The notes under the pieces are model-generated. The model saw only the letters and a program-made list of their open reading frames with translations. It did not search any database and was not told the origin of the DNA. A DNA stretch of 64,000 nt from the NCBI GenBank assembly GCA_033439265.1, contig JAVTVX010000029.1:565501-629500 (forward strand), given 5' to 3'. A program made the position numbers and the translations under genes. This document shows, in pieces, positions 61,904-64,000 of this stretch. Position 1 is the first letter of the stretch. Every line of letters begins with the position of its first letter. The stretch comes from Dillenia suffruticosa. Its lineage: Eukaryota; Streptophyta; Magnoliopsida; Dilleniales; Dilleniaceae.

Positions 61904-63411
61904 TTAGATCTGCATAAGCTCTTGGAAGATTGTCATGGCAGAAGCCGGCAATCCAAGCAACACGTTTATGCTCTTCCTTTCTTTTCCATGAGATAGGAAT
62001 AAGGTCACTTCCTTCTCAGGCAAAGCCACAGGCCCCGACAACACAGGCTCTCCCCATCCAAAGTCTGTTGTGTGGAAAGAGAGTCTAGACCAAGTGGTGA
62101 TCAAAAGTGTGCAAGCCAAAGACGGCCTAGCTCTTGTCACTTCAAAATAATCAATCGCAGATCGCATGTAATCATCTGTCACCATCTTGATTGCCTTTTG
62201 AACTTGTCCAACTGCAAAGGAAAGTGGTTTTCCTAGTAGCTCACCAGCTTGGCATAAAGAGTTTGTCAGCACAATTCCATTACCAAAGTACCCACTTGGC
62301 AGAGGAGGGTCAAATTTAGCTCGTCCATCAACCGCAAAAAGAAGCTTTGTCTGTTGTTCAGGCTGCAAACTTAAAGCCTCAGTTCGAGCCCTCCACACAA
62401 AAGCAGATATGGCTTCAAATACAGAACATTTCTCCAAAACCCCATCTTCCAAGGCTTTCTTCTTGAGATTTTGGAGCATATCTGGCTCAAAACAAAAGGA
62501 CCTGTATTGCATTTCCTCTTTGTAAAGCTCTTGTGTGTTAGACATGTCTTCAATTTCTGCAAATTCATGATGTGGATATCCGATCTTGGGTGGACTCCGA
62601 GCTCGAAGAATGCTTCTGTCTAGGAAAGGCTTCACAGTTATTGGCACACTTCTGGCTGTTTCACCCCAAGAGTTCACAAACTCCATAGCTCCAAGCCCAT
62701 CAAACATACAGTGGTTCATTCCCAGGCCAAGAACAAATCCTCCGCACTTGAATCTAGTGACCTAGCACACAGGATCATAAGATACATAACATGTTTAATA
62801 AAAAGTTAAATATTTATCTCAAAAAAAAAAAGAAAGAAAAGAAAAGAAAAAACAGATAACCATAGTTACAGGTAGGCTATGTCAAAGTAATACATGCAGA
62901 GTTGCCTAAACTTGTCTAGTTGTAGCGAAAAGGACCAAGTACTAAGCAAATCTGCATTCAATTTAGATACCTGAGCAACAAGAGGAGGCATTTCCAATAT
63001 GTTCCTTGCTCCAGGAACATCATAAACAAGCTTTCCAAGAGTAACCGGGTCAGGCTTAGTTGTGTCTCCGATTCCATCCAAAGTGCAGTTTGCTTCAGCC
63101 TCCACAAAAACAGCACCCTCACCATTGCAGTCAACTATGAGCTTTCCTTCGGCACTGATTGTGAGCCTTCCAGCAAGTGGATAATAGTGGACAAGAACCT
63201 TTCCCAATGCCTCTCTAAGAACTTTTCCAGCTCTCTCATTTCCTTCCTTATCTGACCTGAAGCAATATATTGTCCGAACAATCACAGCGATGTTTTGATC
63301 AAGGTTTGAGAGGAAGTAGAGACCCTTTTCGGTTTCCTCTGCAGGAACAACAAGAGTTGGTTCTCCTTGCATCACCATGAGTTCAAATGCAGACCCCTTA
63401 CAGTTTTCCAT
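61904..63411 (-). CDS. HHT1: BAHD acyltransferase: omega-hydroxypalmitate O-feruloyl transferase (HHT1/ASFT), two exons
   Basis: The enzyme transfers feruloyl from feruloyl-CoA to omega-hydroxy fatty acids and fatty alcohols, supplying the aromatic esters of suberin in root endodermis, periderm and seed coat; it is cytosolic. Exons 62971-63411 and 61904-62761 (minus) join at CAG|GTATC ... TAG|GTCACT in phase 0 to 432 residues, the usual BAHD length. Catalytic HxxxD is HCMFD (residues 164-168, in [15 protein letters not shown]), and the structural DFGWG is intact at about 380-384 ([20 protein letters not shown]). The block [20 protein letters not shown] near the N terminus and [17 protein letters not shown] near the C terminus are characteristic of Arabidopsis ASFT (At5g41040). 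ATG 63411 is the first in frame. A 5'UTR intron is plausible (acceptor just upstream, donor near 63640). Confidence 0.9.
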
Positions 63412-64000
63412 TGCAAATGACTTTCTAAAAAACAGAACTTGATTGTCAAACAAGAAGAAAGAAATGTATAGATTGATATAAAAGAAGAGAAAAAGGCAAA
63501 TGAAAGAATAAGTCTACTTTGTAATTAATGACTAAAGGTAACAAAGCATGTGACAGCTCTGAAATTGCAGGGAATTAGTTTTCAGAAATTGAAACAGATT
63601 ACTTAGAAAAAGGTAAAATGAATTGGAGTAGCCGAATACCTAGAGCATTCAGATACAGATGGGCTGCATTGAAACCTGAGGCTCCTTCTAATTTTGGCGT
63701 GAGATATATAGAAAAAGGAGAAAGGCCTCAATAAAAGTTTTACTTCTTCAAGAAATTGAAAACAGTATGATATGGACAGGTGGCTGTTCCCATAGAGAGA
63801 GAGAGAGAGAGAGAGTTTTGGTTCAAAAACTGGTTTAGACATAGTCATAGTGTAGATCATCATACTGGTGAGAGTTGGCCACTGGCCATGGGCCCAAAAC
63901 ATGACACAGTCAAGCAGGTTTGGCGTAAGAGTATAGGGGTTTGGTGAGGTTGGCATCCGAAAACCTTTGCTTCATTTTTAGCGTGTTTAATATGTTATCT
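63412..64000. promoter_or_regulatory. HHT1 leader and promoter region
   Basis: Upstream of the HHT1 ATG is a likely UTR intron (about 63425-63640) and leader. A GA microsatellite lies at 63796-63815 and a GC-balanced stretch at 63860-63955. I see no conserved coding sequence; an open frame at 63603-63956 (minus) lacks recognisable domains. Confidence 0.4.

Noticed and set aside
63412-63453. N-terminal extension of the HHT1 protein
   Set aside because: It starts at TTG and crosses a probable UTR splice acceptor.
1-64000. CRISPR array, prokaryotic operon or phage-like defence system
   Set aside because: No regularly spaced identical repeats with unique spacers; genes have plant introns and no prokaryotic organisation.

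Overview
This is nuclear DNA from a plant, most likely a woody, mycorrhizal core eudicot. The AT-rich spacers, many CT/GA microsatellites, short exons with GT-AG introns and plant-only families (CC-type glutaredoxin, GRAS, BAHD, MUB, DRB) point there. A close match to RAM1, which is lost in non-mycorrhizal lineages such as Brassicaceae, argues against Brassicales. The species cannot be named from the sequence.

Layout, left to right. First coding exon of a DRB2/3/5-type dsRNA-binding protein gene (minus, runs off the left edge). DHHC protein S-acyltransferase, five exons (3.5-8.8 kb, minus). tRNA-Gln(UUG) at 11.75 kb. A decayed receptor-like cytoplasmic kinase (12.4-15.0 kb, minus), with a second kinase exon fragment beside the tRNA. 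A seven-exon putative glycosyltransferase gene (16.0-20.5 kb, minus) that is well conserved but carries an in-frame stop and a 1-nt deletion. CID/RPR-domain RNA polymerase II CTD-binding protein (26.2-34.1 kb, plus) with a 5'-truncated RTE LINE in intron 1. A spacer of about 7.6 kb holding a complete TRIM mini-retrotransposon and a long-TIR, probably Mutator-like, element. ROXY-type glutaredoxin (41.8 kb, plus). RNase H remnant of a LINE (43.9 kb). Membrane-anchored ubiquitin-fold protein (46.9-52.2 kb, plus) with a perfect 35-bp inverted repeat in its last intron. RAM1-like GRAS regulator (53.1-55.9 kb, minus). A repeat-rich spacer. Pollen Ole e 1-type secreted protein (60.5-61.0 kb, plus). 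BAHD omega-hydroxyacid feruloyl transferase HHT1/ASFT (61.9-63.4 kb, minus).

The genes are independent transcription units, as usual in plants. The two with clear root roles, RAM1 (arbuscular mycorrhiza) and HHT1/ASFT (suberin), lie within 8 kb of each other, but nothing shows they are co-regulated. The items most worth checking are the cluster of mycorrhiza-type cis motifs about 0.5 kb upstream of the RAM1 start codon, the intronic hairpin in the MUB gene, the recently broken glycosyltransferase gene, and the TRIM and LINE insertions with clean boundaries. I found no CRISPR array, operon or defence-type system, and no convincing novel multi-gene system. Exon boundaries were worked out by hand from splice sites, reading phase and remembered family sequences; no alignment was run.
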